Shown here: positions 5,290-5,701 of the stretch, piece after piece | Layout of the letters: every line of letters begins with the position of its first letter | Numbering within the stretch: position 1 is the stretch's first letter | Source: Verrucomicrobiota bacterium | GTDB taxonomy: Bacteria; Verrucomicrobiota; Verrucomicrobiia; Opitutales; UBA953 | Length of the DNA stretch: 5,701 bases | Assembly (NCBI GenBank): GCA_009917805.1 | Contig: RGES01000091.1 | Span: forward strand, 1 to 5,701 | Direction of reading: 5' to 3' | Notes under the pieces: model-generated | What the model was told of the DNA's origin: nothing | Database searches by the model: none | Seen by the model: the letters and a program-made list of their open reading frames with translations, nothing else | Program-made: the position numbers and the translations under genes

Positions 5290-5701
5290 TCAGGGCTGCG
5301 CCACGTAGGCCGACTTGTCGTAGGCGAGGGCCGCGCGGAAGAACAAGCCCGTCACCGGGAAGGTGAGGCCGAGGCCGAAGCCCACGCCCTTGCCGAAGCG
5401 CTTCGCGATGCGCTGGCAGAGCCAGCCCCACCAGACGAACAGCAGGACCAGGCAGAGGATCTTCGCGCCCGTGTTATGGGCCTTGAGGAGCGGAAGGATC
5501 AGCAGCATCGGCAGCGTCCACCAGGCCGACAGTCCGGCGAGGCGCGTGAGCAGCACGTGATGGTAAGCCGGGATGATCGCCTTCCAACCTTCGACGCCGG
5601 CCTTCTCGAAGATCAGCCAGAGCGTGCGTAGGTTGAAGGCGATGAGCGCGACGATCGTCGCCGCGAGCAGGCTGAGCAGGAAGACCTTGCCGTAGACTTC
5701 G
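5290..5701 (-). CDS. DUF5684-like membrane protein, C-terminal part (5' end outside window)
   Basis: On the minus strand a frame is open from the right edge to the stop codon at 5292-5290, giving 136 visible residues with no start inside the window. The visible part is strongly hydrophobic. One membrane segment lies near the edge (VFLLSLLAATIVALIAF), followed by the polar block FEKAGVEGWKAIIPAYHHVLL. Two more hydrophobic segments follow (around TLPMLLILPLL and ILCLVLLFVWWGWLC), then AKRFGKGVGFGLGLTFPVTG and an end in AYDKSAYVAQP. The AGxxGWxAIIPxYxxxxLxxxAG and AKxFGKGxGFGLGL patterns fit DUF5684, a family of small multi-pass membrane proteins of unknown function; I recognised this from memory. 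A GTG at 5556-5554 is an unlikely start because the family pattern continues upstream of it. The gene converges on the hydrolase gene. Confidence 0.82.
   Translation of the reverse strand, partial: EVYGKVFLLSLLAATIVALIAFNLRTLWLIFEKAGVEGWKAIIPAYHHVLLTRLAGLSAWWTLPMLLILPLLKAHNTGAKILCLVLLFVWWGWLCQRIAKRFGKGVGFGLGLTFPVTGLFFRAALAYDKSAYVAQP

Noticed and set aside
1..5701. Mobile element, CRISPR array, defence system or RNA gene
   Set aside because: I saw no transposase or integrase, no spaced repeats, no terminal inverted repeats and no tRNA- or rRNA-like stretch. All complete genes are housekeeping or common enzyme families.

Overview
The window looks like a piece of ordinary chromosome from a GC-rich bacterium. 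Genes are tightly packed, codon use is strongly G/C-ending throughout, and every complete gene matches a well-known family. Nothing in the 5.7 kb resembles a mobile element, CRISPR array, phage gene, rRNA or tRNA. The gene set (class I iron-sulfur fumarase, PgsA/PgpA phospholipid synthesis, YgfZ, CoaD, a BD-FAE-like alpha/beta hydrolase, a DUF5684-like membrane protein) would suit a Gram-negative-type bacterium. Verrucomicrobiota or a relative is my guess from overall gene flavour only; no marker here proves it.

Layout, left to right. Positions 1-122 are intergenic, with a G6/C6 inverted repeat and possibly the first five codons of a leftward gene at the very edge. coaD (coenzyme A synthesis) runs leftward at 123-623. 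A 54-bp divergent gap follows. Then a rightward block begins: pgsA (678-1322), pgpA (1319-1792) and ygfZ (1792-2580), each overlapping the next by one to four bases. After 34 bp comes a class I fumarase (2615-4270), and after about 46 bp an alpha/beta hydrolase (4317-5243). A strong GC hairpin with a short T-run at 5246-5269 closes the block. A leftward membrane-protein gene (5290 to beyond the right edge) converges on the same hairpin.

PgsA and PgpA carry out two consecutive steps of phosphatidylglycerol synthesis: CDP-diacylglycerol plus glycerol-3-phosphate to phosphatidylglycerophosphate, then removal of the phosphate. Their overlapping start and stop codons suggest coupled translation. 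YgfZ is a folate-binding protein that supports iron-sulfur enzymes, and the gene after it encodes an oxygen-sensitive [4Fe-4S] fumarase. Putting an iron-sulfur helper next to an iron-sulfur client is suggestive but may be chance. The hydrolase has an intact catalytic triad and no obvious metabolic link to its neighbours.

I found no novel system here. The observations below are modest: gene overlaps, a hairpin across the fumarase stop codon, unusual cysteines around the hydrolase nucleophile, and small variations in PgsA.
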